Below, piece after piece: positions 6,438-15,704 of a stretch of DNA of 38,832 nt. Below the pieces are notes generated by a model, which saw only the letters and a list, made by a program, of their open reading frames with translations, was not told the origin of the DNA and did no database searches. Source of the DNA: Anaerolineae bacterium (GTDB lineage Bacteria > Chloroflexota > Anaerolineae > JAAYZQ01); the NCBI GenBank assembly GCA_016929795.1, contig JAFGIA010000312.1:1-38832 (forward strand), in the 5' to 3' direction. The first letter of the stretch is position 1. Each line of letters opens with the position of its first letter. Position numbers and translations under genes: made by a program.

Positions 6438-9400
6438 TTAGCGCACAATCTTGTCGTACAGCTCCTTCGTCTCATCGGCGGGATCAAGCCCCAGCTCCTC
6501 GGCGAGGAGATTGGCCAGGGTGTGATACTGGCGAATGGCGGCGACGCGATTGCCCAGGCGAAAGTAGCAGCGCATCAGCTCGCGGTGGGCGGTCTCGCGG
6601 TAGGGGTCGTGGGCCAGGATCTCCTGGTAGCGCTGGATGGCGAGCGGCCAATCGGCGCGCCGGGTGTGGAGGCCGGCCAGGGTGTGGAGGGCATCGAAAA
6701 GGCGCTCCCTCAGCCGCTCGCGCTCCACCAGGCACCAGTCGCCGTAGGTGCCGTCCAGATAGTCGCCACGGTAGAGCGGCAGCGCCTGCTGGAGCAGCGC
6801 CTCCGCTTCATCCAGGCCGGCGCTCCTGGCCGCGGCGTCCTGGGCGGCATCGAGCGCCGCCTCGAACTCGGCGACGTCGAGCCGGTAGCTCGCCTGGTGG
6901 TTAAAGTGGTAGATGCCGTCGTCAAACAACACGGCGTCGCGAAAGAGCGCACGGCGCAGGCGGTAGAGGGTGGAGCGAAAGATGCCGTCGAGCTTGTGCG
7001 CCGGATGGTCGGGCCAGAAGAGGGCGCCCACTTCTTCCTTGCGCAGGCCGGCCGGGTGCTGCACGAGGCAGAAAAAGAGATCGCGGCTCTGGCTGGTGGG
7101 CCACTGGATCTCCTGGCCGTCGAGGGTGACGTGCGGCGTGCCGAGGGCGCGGATGTCGAGGAGAAGGGCGGGTGGCTCTTGGCGCGCCGGTGGGGCGCTG
7201 GCTGCGGCGCGAGCGCGGTGCGCTTCGATGCGCGCCAGCAGAGGGGTGAGTGCGCCACCGCGCACCCCTTTGCCAGCCGCAAAGGAGAGGAGGCCAGACA
7301 GGTGCTGGCCCTCCACGACCAGGAACTGGTCAAAGCCCAACTGCATGGCCATGTCGAGTACGTGCGCCAGGTCGGCCACGGCCGCGTCGCCGTCGCCGCG
7401 CTGGTATGACACCTGGGCGCGGTAGAGGCGGGCCAGTGGGGCGTCGCGCCGGTAGCCGCCTTGCTCCAATGTCTCGACGGCCCGGTCGAGGTGTTCCTGC
7501 GCCAGCGCCAGGTCACCCGTGCCGCTGGCCAGGATGCCGAGAGAGATGGTGCACAGCGCGATCTCGTAGGCCGAGCCGTGCTTGTGGGCCAGCTCCATGG
7601 CCGCAGCGATCTGCTGCGCGGCCAAGTCGACCTCGCCACACAGGCGCTCGACGTTGCCGAGGGCGTTGAGGGCATAGGTGACGACAAAGCCGACGTGCGT
7701 CCGCTCGGCCACCTCCAGGGCCTGGTGGTAAGACTGGCGCGCGCGCTCGTATTCCCCACAGTCGCGGTAGAGGTCGCCGAGGCTGGCCCACACATACGCC
7801 TCTACGCGCGCATCGCCGGCCTCGCGGCTGCGCGCCAGCGCCGCTTCCAGGGTGCGCGCGGCCGCATCGTACTCGCCGGCGAGTGTCTCGACCACGCCGA
7901 GGCCATTGAGCGTATTGGCCCATGGCCCGGGACTGCCGATCTGCTGCCACCGGTTCAGGGCGGCGCGATAGTGGCTGGCCGCGCCAGGCAGGTCGCCCAT
8001 CAGCTCGTGTCCCAGCCCCAGGTCATGGTGCACCATGCCGATGTCGTAGGCGAGGTCGACCTGGCGGTAGCGCTCGAGGGCCTGTTCGAGGGCACGCCGG
8101 CCCTGTTCGAGCTGGCCCAGGCGAAAGTAGCAGAGTCCGGCATTCTTGTAGGCGAGCGCCGCCGGCACCTCCTCGCCAGGTTGCTCCGGGTGGAGGAGGG
8201 CCAACACGGCCTGGCACTGCTCGATGGCGGCGGCGTAGCAGCCCTGCACGCGCAGCAGATAGCCCCTTATGGCCAGGGCATAGGCCTGCGCCGCCCGGTC
8301 ACCGGCCTGGCGGGCGGCGCTCTCTACCTGGTCGAGCAGCGCCAGGGCAAGCGCGTGCTCGCCGCGCTCGGTGTGGATCTTGGCGCGGTGGATGAGCATG
8401 CGGGGCGACACGGGCGGCGCCTTGGCACGCAGCGCGTCGATCCAGGCCGCGAGTGTGTCCCACCGGCCTGCGTCGTAGAAGGCGTGCGCCTGGCTGCGGA
8501 CAATGGCGCGCACCGGCTCCATCTCGCCGAGTTCGAGGTAGCGGCCGACGGCCCGCTCCCACTCGCCGCGGGTGGCATATGCTTCGGCCGCGCGCAGCAC
8601 GAGTGCCCGGTAGCGCGCCAGGTCGTCGCGGCAGAGCGTATCGCGCAGGAATTCGCGCAAGAGGGCGTGGTAGCGCATGACGCGCTGTGTGCCTTCGAGC
8701 TCGACGACCAAGAGGTTGCGCGTGCGCACCTGGTCGAGCAGGGTGTCGGGAGCCTCGATGCCGAGCGCCGACACGCACAGGTCGTGGCTGATGTCGTCGA
8801 GCACGGACGAGGCCAGGAGAAAGTCGCGCAGTGCGGGCGGCTGCTGTTCGAGCACCTGGCACGACAAATAGTCGTACAGGTTGACCTGAACGGAGCCGCG
8901 GGCCGGGCCGTCCTCCTGGCTGGCTTCCCAGCGCTGCACGGCGGTGAGGAGCAGGCCGGTGATCCAGCCGTCTGTCTGCATGGCCAGGAGGCGGGCGTGC
9001 TCTGGGGTGATCTCGAGGTCATAGTTCTGGCGGGCCAGGGCCTGGATCTCGGCCGGCGTGAAGCGCAGGTCGTCGATGCCCAGGCCAGCCGCCTGGCGGC
9101 GCGCCACGAGCAGCGACAGGTTGGGCAGCGCCGGCAGTGTGCGCGAGGCGAGGATCAGGTGGCAGTTTTCGTCGACATAACTGAGGAACAGGTCGAGGAA
9201 CTCGTTGATCGGCTCCTGGTCGTCGACGGCGTGGTGGTCGTCGAGGACGAGAAAAAAGTACTCGGGGATGGCGTCGTACAGCTCCTGGACGATGGTGGCG
9301 GCGAGGGGATAGAGGTTGGCGGCAGGGTCGGCGGTGGCGCGCAACAGCGCCAGCGAGCGGGCGCTAAACGCCGGAAAGCGCCGGGCGATGGCGGCGATGA

Positions 9401-9692
9401 AATACTCGAGAAAGGTGCGCAGGTCACGGTCAAAGGCGTCGAGGGTCAGCCAGCAGACGGGCACGTCGCTCTCGCCGGCGAGCTGTGCCAGGAGGGTTGT
9501 TTTGCCCCAGCCTGCCGGCGCAGAGATGAGGAGCAGCTTGCGATCGAGGTGGCCCAGCAGAAAGTCGACGAGGCGACGACGCGGAAGCAGGTCACGTCGG
9601 CGGCGAGGGATGCGCAGCTTGGTGGCGATGAGGGGCAACCCACCGGCGACCGCGTCTTGGGCTGTCGCCGGCACCGCCCGTTGCTGGTTCAT
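6438..9692 (-). CDS. STAND ATPase-TPR regulator with C-terminal winged helix and BTAD
   Basis: A 1084-residue regulator of the MalT/SARP-hybrid type. The N-terminal STAND NTPase has Walker A APAGWGKT (58-65) and Walker B FFLVLDD (146-152). A winged-helix and arm region leads into many TPR units (about 380-800; for instance AYKNAGLCYFRLGQLEQGRRAL and ALGNVERLCGEVDLA). The C-terminus has an OmpR-like DNA-binding domain (about 835-930) with SRDLFFCLVQHP and FRSTLYRLRRAL, then a bacterial transcriptional activation domain (about 945-1084). Such proteins bind a small ligand or partner through the TPR/STAND part and then activate transcription. The ATG at 9692 has GGGGGAGG just upstream. Its own promoter is at 9749-9776. 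The most likely target is the adjacent peptide/DUF5317 operon, whose promoter carries tandem heptamers. Confidence 0.93.
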   Translation of the reverse strand: MNQQRAVPATAQDAVAGGLPLIATKLRIPRRRRDLLPRRRLVDFLLGHLDRKLLLISAPAGWGKTTLLAQLAGESDVPVCWLTLDAFDRDLRTFLEYFIAAIARRFPAFSARSLALLRATADPAANLYPLAATIVQELYDAIPEYFFLVLDDHHAVDDQEPINEFLDLFLSYVDENCHLILASRTLPALPNLSLLVARRQAAGLGIDDLRFTPAEIQALARQNYDLEITPEHARLLAMQTDGWITGLLLTAVQRWEASQEDGPARGSVQVNLYDYLSCQVLEQQPPALRDFLLASSVLDDISHDLCVSALGIEAPDTLLDQVRTRNLLVVELEGTQRVMRYHALLREFLRDTLCRDDLARYRALVLRAAEAYATRGEWERAVGRYLELGEMEPVRAIVRSQAHAFYDAGRWDTLAAWIDALRAKAPPVSPRMLIHRAKIHTERGEHALALALLDQVESAARQAGDRAAQAYALAIRGYLLRVQGCYAAAIEQCQAVLALLHPEQPGEEVPAALAYKNAGLCYFRLGQLEQGRRALEQALERYRQVDLAYDIGMVHHDLGLGHELMGDLPGAASHYRAALNRWQQIGSPGPWANTLNGLGVVETLAGEYDAAARTLEAALARSREAGDARVEAYVWASLGDLYRDCGEYERARQSYHQALEVAERTHVGFVVTYALNALGNVERLCGEVDLAAQQIAAAMELAHKHGSAYEIALCTISLGILASGTGDLALAQEHLDRAVETLEQGGYRRDAPLARLYRAQVSYQRGDGDAAVADLAHVLDMAMQLGFDQFLVVEGQHLSGLLSFAAGKGVRGGALTPLLARIEAHRARAAASAPPARQEPPALLLDIRALGTPHVTLDGQEIQWPTSQSRDLFFCLVQHPAGLRKEEVGALFWPDHPAHKLDGIFRSTLYRLRRALFRDAVLFDDGIYHFNHQASYRLDVAEFEAALDAAQDAAARSAGLDEAEALLQQALPLYRGDYLDGTYGDWCLVERERLRERLFDALHTLAGLHTRRADWPLAIQRYQEILAHDPYRETAHRELMRCYFRLGNRVAAIRQYHTLANLLAEELGLDPADETKELYDKIVR

Positions 9693-9748
9693 GCCTCCCC
9701 CTTTGAGAACGCCATCGCACGACCCTCTTGCCCCACTCGCTTCTTGCT

Positions 9749-9776
9749 ATTTTACCACCTCTTGCTTGCTGTGCAA
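9749..9776 (-). promoter_or_regulatory. Promoter of the BTAD regulator gene
   Basis: Read leftward: TTGCAC (9776-9771), 16-bp spacer, TAAAAT (9754-9749). It gives a leader of about 50 bases before the ATG at 9692. Confidence 0.6.
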
Positions 9777-9853
9777 ATCTGGCCGGGGGTCAATCTGGAC
9801 GGCGCGATTTCCACCAGCCACTGAACGTGAGCGACTATCCGGCGTGGGCGGGC

Positions 9854-9967
9854 TTGACAGTGGGGGAGGATTCACGATATACTGTAGGCACAGGATGGGC
9901 CAGGCAGCAAGCTTTCGGTTCCAGGGGGAGGCAGGCCACCCCATGCAATCGCAATCCGGAGGATTGC
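9854..9967 (+). promoter_or_regulatory. Promoter and structured leader of the giant secreted protein
   Basis: A perfect TTGACA (9854-9859), 18-bp spacer and TATACT (9878-9883) precede a leader of about 125 bases. The leader contains the hairpin GCAATCC-GGA-GGATTGC (9951-9967). Further on, CCTT and AAGG (about 9990-10002) can pair across the ribosome site AAAGGAG, which could limit translation. This promoter diverges from that of the BTAD regulator; nothing else is seen in the 9693-10015 gap. Confidence 0.75.
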
Positions 9968-10015
9968 TTCACAGAGGGCAAGCGAAGCCCCTTGTACAAA
10001 GGAGAACGTGGGACT

Positions 10016-13000
10016 GTGAACGAGAAACGCATGTTGTGCTTGTCGACGATGGTCGTTCTCACGGCGACGCTGCTCTTGGCAGCCGCTGCTCTTTTCCCGG
10101 CACTGGCTCAGACGCCGGGACCGGACGGCACTGGCGCCCCCCAGGCCAGTGGCGGACCAGACGGGTTCGGCTACACGTTTGTGGATTCGAATGAGCCCGG
10201 CGGACCGGTCTATGCCTGGGAAGAGATCTCGGGCAGCGGCGCGCTGGTGACGGGCTGGACTTCGATGGACGATGGCTACGCCGGGCCGATCCCGCTGGGA
10301 TTTAGCATCGACTACTATGGCTCGTCGTACGACGAATTGTTCGTCGGGACCAATGGCTTTGTCAGTTTTGGCCAGGGGTATGGCACGATCCCGGGGGCAA
10401 GTCCACCAAGCACCAGCTATCCGAACAACGACATCGCCCTGTTTGGCAGCGATCTGTACCTGTACAGCTATGGCAGCGAGTCGGCGATCTATTATCAGAC
10501 GCTGACCAACCCGACCCGCTTTGTGCTCGAGTTTGTGGACATTCACTACTGCTGCGGCGGCAACACGCCGCATACGTTCGAGCTGATTGTGTATCCGAGT
10601 GGCGATCTGGTGGTCCAGTACAGCGCGCTCAACGGGACGAGCACGAATTACGTGGGCATCGAGAACGCGAGTGGCACGGACGGGCTGGGCTATGGGACCA
10701 CGCTCGCGGACGGGCTGGCGATCCGCTACTCCTACCCGGTGGGCGTGTTCCTGACGCCAGCCGAGCAGCAGGGATTTGGCAAGCCGGGTGACACGCTGAC
10801 CTATACGCTGTGGATCGTGAACAAGACGGGCGTGACGGACAGTTTCGACGTGTCGCTGCAGCCGGGGAGTGTGTGGGCGACGACGCTGGGGCTGACGCAG
10901 ACGGGGAGCCTGGCTGCAGGCGAGAGTGTGCCATTTGACGTGTGGGTGGAGGTCCCGGCTGCGGCGCAGCCGGGCGATGTGGACGTGGCGACCATCCAGG
11001 CGACTTTGGCGGCATCGCCGACGGTGTACCTGGACACGAGCACCCTCACGACATACAGCCGGGGTGACGTGGTGTATGTGAGCCTCTCCAGCAGTGACCT
11101 GGTGGTGATGGTGGACGCTGCCACGCTCCAGATCCTGGATACGATCCCTGTCGGCGTGGCCGGGTGTGATGGGCCGGGACGGTTGGCGATGACCCCTGAC
11201 GGAAAGCAGGTGTGGGTGGGCTGCACCTACTCGAACAATGTGGCGGTCATTGACACGGGGAGCAACACGGTGGTTCGGAATGTGGCCGGCATCCCCTATG
11301 CCGAGGGCATTGCCTTCACCAGGGATGGCGGCTATGCGCTGGTAGGCAGCAGCTCGTACGCGCAGATCGCCATCATCGATACGAGCAACTTTTTCTTTAC
11401 GTTCCTTCCAACGCCGAGCACCGCGCGGAGCGTGGCGACCCACCCTTACTTTGACCTGGCCTACGCAACGTGCAACAACGGCACGCTGCTGGTGATCGAT
11501 ACGTCTACGTTCACGATCGACACCTCGATCCCCGTGGTCACCTCGCCGTGGGATGTGGCAGTGTCGACAGACGGGCGGTGGGTGTTCACAGGTGATTATT
11601 CGGGAGGGGGACTGGCGGTGGTGGACGCTCAAACGAACATGCTGCACACGACCGTCACCGGCCTGGGCAACCTGACCGGCCTGGAGGTTGCTCCCGATGG
11701 CTTGCAGATCTATGCCTGCGCACGGTGGGAGGGGGTGCACATTCTCGACGGGAAAAGCTTCCAACTGCTGAACACGGTCGATACGAGCGGCGAGTCGTCA
11801 GAGGCGGGCGTCACCTGTGACGGCAGCCGGCTCTTTGTGGCCGATCTCAACGACAGGGTGCCTGCCATCAACACGACTACGCAAAGCCTGATCGGGGAGA
11901 TCGTGGTCCCTGGTTACAGCACGCGCGGGGTCGCGGCCTGCCCGCAGCAGGTTGCAGAGGGGGTGCATCTCAGTCCTCCGGCACAGGTGAACCAGGGCGC
12001 GCGCGGCGAGGTGGTCGAGCACCAGGTGCAGCTCGTGAATCTGACGGGGGCGACCGACAGCTTTACGCTGACACTGGGCAGCTATGCCTGGGACTCGGCG
12101 CTATCCACTGCGCTGATCGGGCCGCTGGACAATGGGGAGTGGGCCGTGTTTAAAGTGGATGTGACTGTGCCGGCGGCGGCGGAGTGGTACGCGACCGACA
12201 CGGTGGTGGTGACGGCGACGTCGGTCGCCAGCCCCACCGGCTTGGTCGAAACGGCCTCGGCGACCACGGAGGCATTTGCCCCGCCGCAGATCGGCGTTTC
12301 GCCTGCATCGTTGAGCAGCACGCAGCTCGTGAACGAGATCACGATGCAGACGATGACGATCGGCAACGGAAATGGGGTGACGCTGACATTTGCTATCGAG
12401 GACCTGGAAAGGACGCCGGGGCAGGTCAGGGTGGCGCCACTGGATCTGCCGATGGCGACGCAGCGGAGCACTTTTGGCTGGAAGGGTGAGGGCGGCGCAG
12501 GCGACGATCGGTCGACGGTGGTGGCTCCCGCGCCCACCTTGCCGGTCGCGCGCGTGCTGGCGGCAGGGGTCGAGTCGTCGCCAGAGATCCTGGCGGGGCA
12601 GTACTACACGACGACCGAGGACAATGAGGACAATGCGCACAGCGGCAACCCCGATGGGGATATGGATGTGAATGTGTGTGGAAGTGGTTATGTGGAGCCG
12701 ATCGAATTCAACATCATGGTCGACCATGCCTTCAATGCGACCGGGCACGCGCTGACGATCCGGGCGTACGACGTCGACTCGCCGAGCGAGATAGACGAGG
12801 TTTGGCTGAACGGCGTCTACCTGGGCGATCTGTCGGGCGTGGATGGCACCTGGTCGGAAACGACGTTCAGCGTCCCGCCGGGGGGCATCGTACAGGGTGC
12901 CAACCTGGTAGAGGTGGACATTACCTCACCCGACTGGTGCGCGACGGTGGACTGGGGCGAGCTGTTTGTGGTTTCAGCCCCCGCTGCGTGGCTGGCCGAG

Positions 13001-15607
13001 TCGCCTGACTCGGGCAGCGTGCCGAGCGACAGCAACCAGGCGATCGCGGTGACGTTCGACGCCACCGACCGGCAGCCGGGGACGTACCTGGCAGAGATCC
13101 TGGTTGCCAGCAATGATCCCGTGCTGCCTCTCGTGTCGCTGCCGGTGACGATGGCGGTGCTGCCCACGGCAGATATGGGGTGGGTCGAGGGCACGGTTAC
13201 CGATCAGGACGGCGGCGCGCCGCTGGAGGCGGTCGTCGAGGCGCCTGGCCAGCCGTACGAGGTGCACACCGACCCGGCGACAGGCTACTATAAGCTGTGG
13301 CTGGTCGAGGGGAGCTATACGGTGCGGGCGTCGGCGAGCGGCTATGTGAGCGGCACGGCTACGGTAGAGATCGTGGCGGGGCAAGGCACAGCGCAGGATT
13401 GGGCGCTGGTGCTGAATGTGCCGGTGCTGCAGGTGACCGGGCCGAGCCTGGAGGCCAGTCAAGAGGTGGGGCAGGTGACGGTGCATACGCTGACGGTGGC
13501 CAACCTGGGGCCGGCAGAGATGTATGTTGAGCTGCACACCGGCGGTGACGATGGCTTTATGCTGGAGAGCGTGCTCGAGGACCTGAATGAGAATTTCCAG
13601 CCGCTGGTCGACGCCATCCCGGACCGGTACGAGTTTTCAGGGGGCGAGTCGGGATACAGCATCAACGATGGTGGAGACGACATGTACGACGGCGGCAACT
13701 ATTTGTCGACGGACCTGGGAGGCAGCATTGCCTATTCGGACAATGTGATCGTCGACAGCACGCTGTTCGGCGCGGCGGGCCGCTATTTTACGCGCAAGTA
13801 TCCCGGCCTCTTTGTCCTGGCTGCCGAGATGGAGGGGGTGGGCTTTTTCCAGATCTCGGGCGACCTGGGCGCGGATGGGAGCGGCACGGTCGATGGGACG
13901 GTGCTGCAGACGGTGCACTATGGCGTGACGTATTACGGATTCGTCAAGCGCGTGTATGGCGCGGGGGACCCATCGGTGAACCACTTGATCATCGTCGCTG
14001 GCGTGCCCGGCGCGACTCAAAGCTACCCGACATACACGGGCAACGACGCCCACATGGTGCTCGGCCTGCAGGGCGCCACGCGCCTGTACTACCTGCTCTA
14101 CGCCGGGAGCGAGGGCGCCTACATCGATGACGGTGCGACGCAGAATATTATGGACACCTTTCTCGTTGCGGCAGGTGTGGTGCCACCCCTTCTGTGGCTG
14201 TCGGCGGAGCCGGTCTCTGCCACCGTGCCCGGGTACAGCTCCCTGCCGGTCGAGGTGACGATGGACGCGACGGGGCTGCAGCCGGGTGAGTACCGGGCCG
14301 CGCTGGATATCGACAGCAACGACCCGGTCCAGCCCTCGGCATCGCGGCCGGTGACGATGACGGTGCTGCCGACGGCGGACATGGGCAGTGTGGCGGGCCA
14401 GGTGACGCACGCATGGACGAGGCAGCCGTTGACGGCGACGGTGGAGCTGATGGGCGTCTACTCGACGGTGGTCCGCCCAGACTTTGAGATCTGGGCGACG
14501 GCGGGCTCGTACAGCCTGAGGGTGTATGCCAAGGGCTACTATACAGTGACCGTGCCGGTGACGATCATGGCCGGTGAGGTGACGGTGGCGGACGTGGCGC
14601 TGGAGCCGCTCCAGCCACGCCTTGGATCGTGGCCACTGTTCCTCAAGCCGATCGTCATGCAGGGCAGAGTCGGGATGAAGGAATTCATGCTGCCCAATAT
14701 CGGCCCACTGCCGCTCGAGGTGACGCTGCGCGAGATCAACCCGGAGCAGGCGCTGCGCGCGCCCTCGGCCATCGACCTGGCCGGGAAAAAGATCCTGTAC
14801 GATCGCGCGCACGGCGAGCCGGACGTGACGAACTATGGCACGCTGGTCTCGGACTTGATCGCGGCGGGTGCGATCATCACACAGAACTGGACTTACCCGG
14901 TCGATGCCTTGGTGTTGGAAGGGTACGACGTGCTGTGGGTGACCTGCTGTGGCTATGAATCATGGCTCTATGGTGAGCTGACGGCGATCGACGCCTGGTT
15001 GGATGGAGGAGGCGCTGTGCTGGTGCAGGGTGAGAGCAGCGCCTCGACGTCGGGTCCGGCCAATGTCTTGGGGATCAGTTACCGATCAGGGAGCTGCTCG
15101 TCGGGGAGCACGGATGGCATCTCGCCCCACCCGATCAGCGAAGGGGTGGAGCGTGTGTATGTCGACTGGACGTGCTACTGGCTGGCAGCGGGCAGCGGTG
15201 CAACTGCGGTCGTGCTGGATGGGTACGGCCAGCCGCACGTCGTGGCCCAGGAGGAGTCGGGCGGCAAGATGGTGGTGATCGCCAGCGAGGATCTGACGAA
15301 CTCGGCGATCGGCTACGATGACAACCGCCGCCTCGGGAATAATATCATGGCCTGGCTGGCGCGCCCGGCCTATGGCGACGTGCCGTGGCTATCGGCCAGC
15401 CCCGGGTCGACTATGATCCCTGGCCACGAGAGTGTGCAGGTGTTGGTAGAGTTTGACGCGTTGGCGCTGGCGCTGGGCAAGTACGAGGCGATCCTGGCGA
15501 TCGAGCACAACGATCCCGATGTATCTAACCCGATCGAGATCCCAATTACCTTGTCGGTGGTCGACGCCTATCGGGTGTACGTGCCGATTGTGTTCAGGAA
15601 TTGGTAG
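10016..15607 (+). CDS. Giant secreted beta-propeller and beta-sandwich protein
   Basis: An 1863-residue extracellular protein. A signal peptide (about 6-31, cleavage after PALA) is followed by a nidogen-like/PEP-type beta region (about 48-240, with ELFVGTNGFVSFG), an NEW3-like domain (about 245-340), a YVTN-type beta-propeller (about 348-643) and another NEW3-like region (645-735). Three copies of a 60-residue module (WL-x-SP ... P-G-x-Y-x-A ... SNDP ... PVTM-x-VLPTADMG) lie near 990-1052, 1392-1455 and 1788-1850. Two carboxypeptidase-regulatory-like domains (about 1055-1130, 1457-1530) follow the first two copies. A glutamine-amidotransferase-like fold with KILYDRAHGE and VLVQGESS spans about 1585-1778. 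It ends in YRVYVPIVFRNW. The GTG at 10016 fits AAAGGAG 11 bases upstream and the signal peptide; longer starts give a non-signal sequence. Probably a surface or matrix protein; no catalytic function is evident. Confidence 0.9.
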   Translation: MNEKRMLCLSTMVVLTATLLLAAAALFPALAQTPGPDGTGAPQASGGPDGFGYTFVDSNEPGGPVYAWEEISGSGALVTGWTSMDDGYAGPIPLGFSIDYYGSSYDELFVGTNGFVSFGQGYGTIPGASPPSTSYPNNDIALFGSDLYLYSYGSESAIYYQTLTNPTRFVLEFVDIHYCCGGNTPHTFELIVYPSGDLVVQYSALNGTSTNYVGIENASGTDGLGYGTTLADGLAIRYSYPVGVFLTPAEQQGFGKPGDTLTYTLWIVNKTGVTDSFDVSLQPGSVWATTLGLTQTGSLAAGESVPFDVWVEVPAAAQPGDVDVATIQATLAASPTVYLDTSTLTTYSRGDVVYVSLSSSDLVVMVDAATLQILDTIPVGVAGCDGPGRLAMTPDGKQVWVGCTYSNNVAVIDTGSNTVVRNVAGIPYAEGIAFTRDGGYALVGSSSYAQIAIIDTSNFFFTFLPTPSTARSVATHPYFDLAYATCNNGTLLVIDTSTFTIDTSIPVVTSPWDVAVSTDGRWVFTGDYSGGGLAVVDAQTNMLHTTVTGLGNLTGLEVAPDGLQIYACARWEGVHILDGKSFQLLNTVDTSGESSEAGVTCDGSRLFVADLNDRVPAINTTTQSLIGEIVVPGYSTRGVAACPQQVAEGVHLSPPAQVNQGARGEVVEHQVQLVNLTGATDSFTLTLGSYAWDSALSTALIGPLDNGEWAVFKVDVTVPAAAEWYATDTVVVTATSVASPTGLVETASATTEAFAPPQIGVSPASLSSTQLVNEITMQTMTIGNGNGVTLTFAIEDLERTPGQVRVAPLDLPMATQRSTFGWKGEGGAGDDRSTVVAPAPTLPVARVLAAGVESSPEILAGQYYTTTEDNEDNAHSGNPDGDMDVNVCGSGYVEPIEFNIMVDHAFNATGHALTIRAYDVDSPSEIDEVWLNGVYLGDLSGVDGTWSETTFSVPPGGIVQGANLVEVDITSPDWCATVDWGELFVVSAPAAWLAESPDSGSVPSDSNQAIAVTFDATDRQPGTYLAEILVASNDPVLPLVSLPVTMAVLPTADMGWVEGTVTDQDGGAPLEAVVEAPGQPYEVHTDPATGYYKLWLVEGSYTVRASASGYVSGTATVEIVAGQGTAQDWALVLNVPVLQVTGPSLEASQEVGQVTVHTLTVANLGPAEMYVELHTGGDDGFMLESVLEDLNENFQPLVDAIPDRYEFSGGESGYSINDGGDDMYDGGNYLSTDLGGSIAYSDNVIVDSTLFGAAGRYFTRKYPGLFVLAAEMEGVGFFQISGDLGADGSGTVDGTVLQTVHYGVTYYGFVKRVYGAGDPSVNHLIIVAGVPGATQSYPTYTGNDAHMVLGLQGATRLYYLLYAGSEGAYIDDGATQNIMDTFLVAAGVVPPLLWLSAEPVSATVPGYSSLPVEVTMDATGLQPGEYRAALDIDSNDPVQPSASRPVTMTVLPTADMGSVAGQVTHAWTRQPLTATVELMGVYSTVVRPDFEIWATAGSYSLRVYAKGYYTVTVPVTIMAGEVTVADVALEPLQPRLGSWPLFLKPIVMQGRVGMKEFMLPNIGPLPLEVTLREINPEQALRAPSAIDLAGKKILYDRAHGEPDVTNYGTLVSDLIAAGAIITQNWTYPVDALVLEGYDVLWVTCCGYESWLYGELTAIDAWLDGGGAVLVQGESSASTSGPANVLGISYRSGSCSSGSTDGISPHPISEGVERVYVDWTCYWLAAGSGATAVVLDGYGQPHVVAQEESGGKMVVIASEDLTNSAIGYDDNRRLGNNIMAWLARPAYGDVPWLSASPGSTMIPGHESVQVLVEFDALALALGKYEAILAIEHNDPDVSNPIEIPITLSVVDAYRVYVPIVFRNW

Positions 15608-15639
15608 GGGCGGCCAGCAAGCTCGTATGCGGCCTGGAC

Positions 15640-15671
15640 AAGAGGGGCAGGTGAGCGCCCTTGCCCCTCTT
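15640..15671 (+). terminator. Hairpin after the giant secreted protein
   Basis: AAGAGGGGCA (15640-15649) pairs perfectly with TGCCCCTCTT (15662-15671) around a 12-base loop, 33 bases past the stop. No T-run follows, so it may be a weak terminator or an RNA-stabilising stem. Confidence 0.5.
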
Positions 15672-15704
15672 CCCAACCGGTTGAGGCAGGTGGGAGGTAG
15701 TGGA

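Noticed and set aside
7461..9824. 787-codon rightward open frame opposite the BTAD regulator
   Set aside because: It is the mirror of a clear STAND-TPR-BTAD protein; high GC at codon position 3 removes stops on the opposite strand.
9872..11764. 630-codon leftward open frame opposite the giant secreted protein
   Set aside because: Arg/His-rich shadow sequence without motifs; the rightward frame has a signal peptide and repeated domains.
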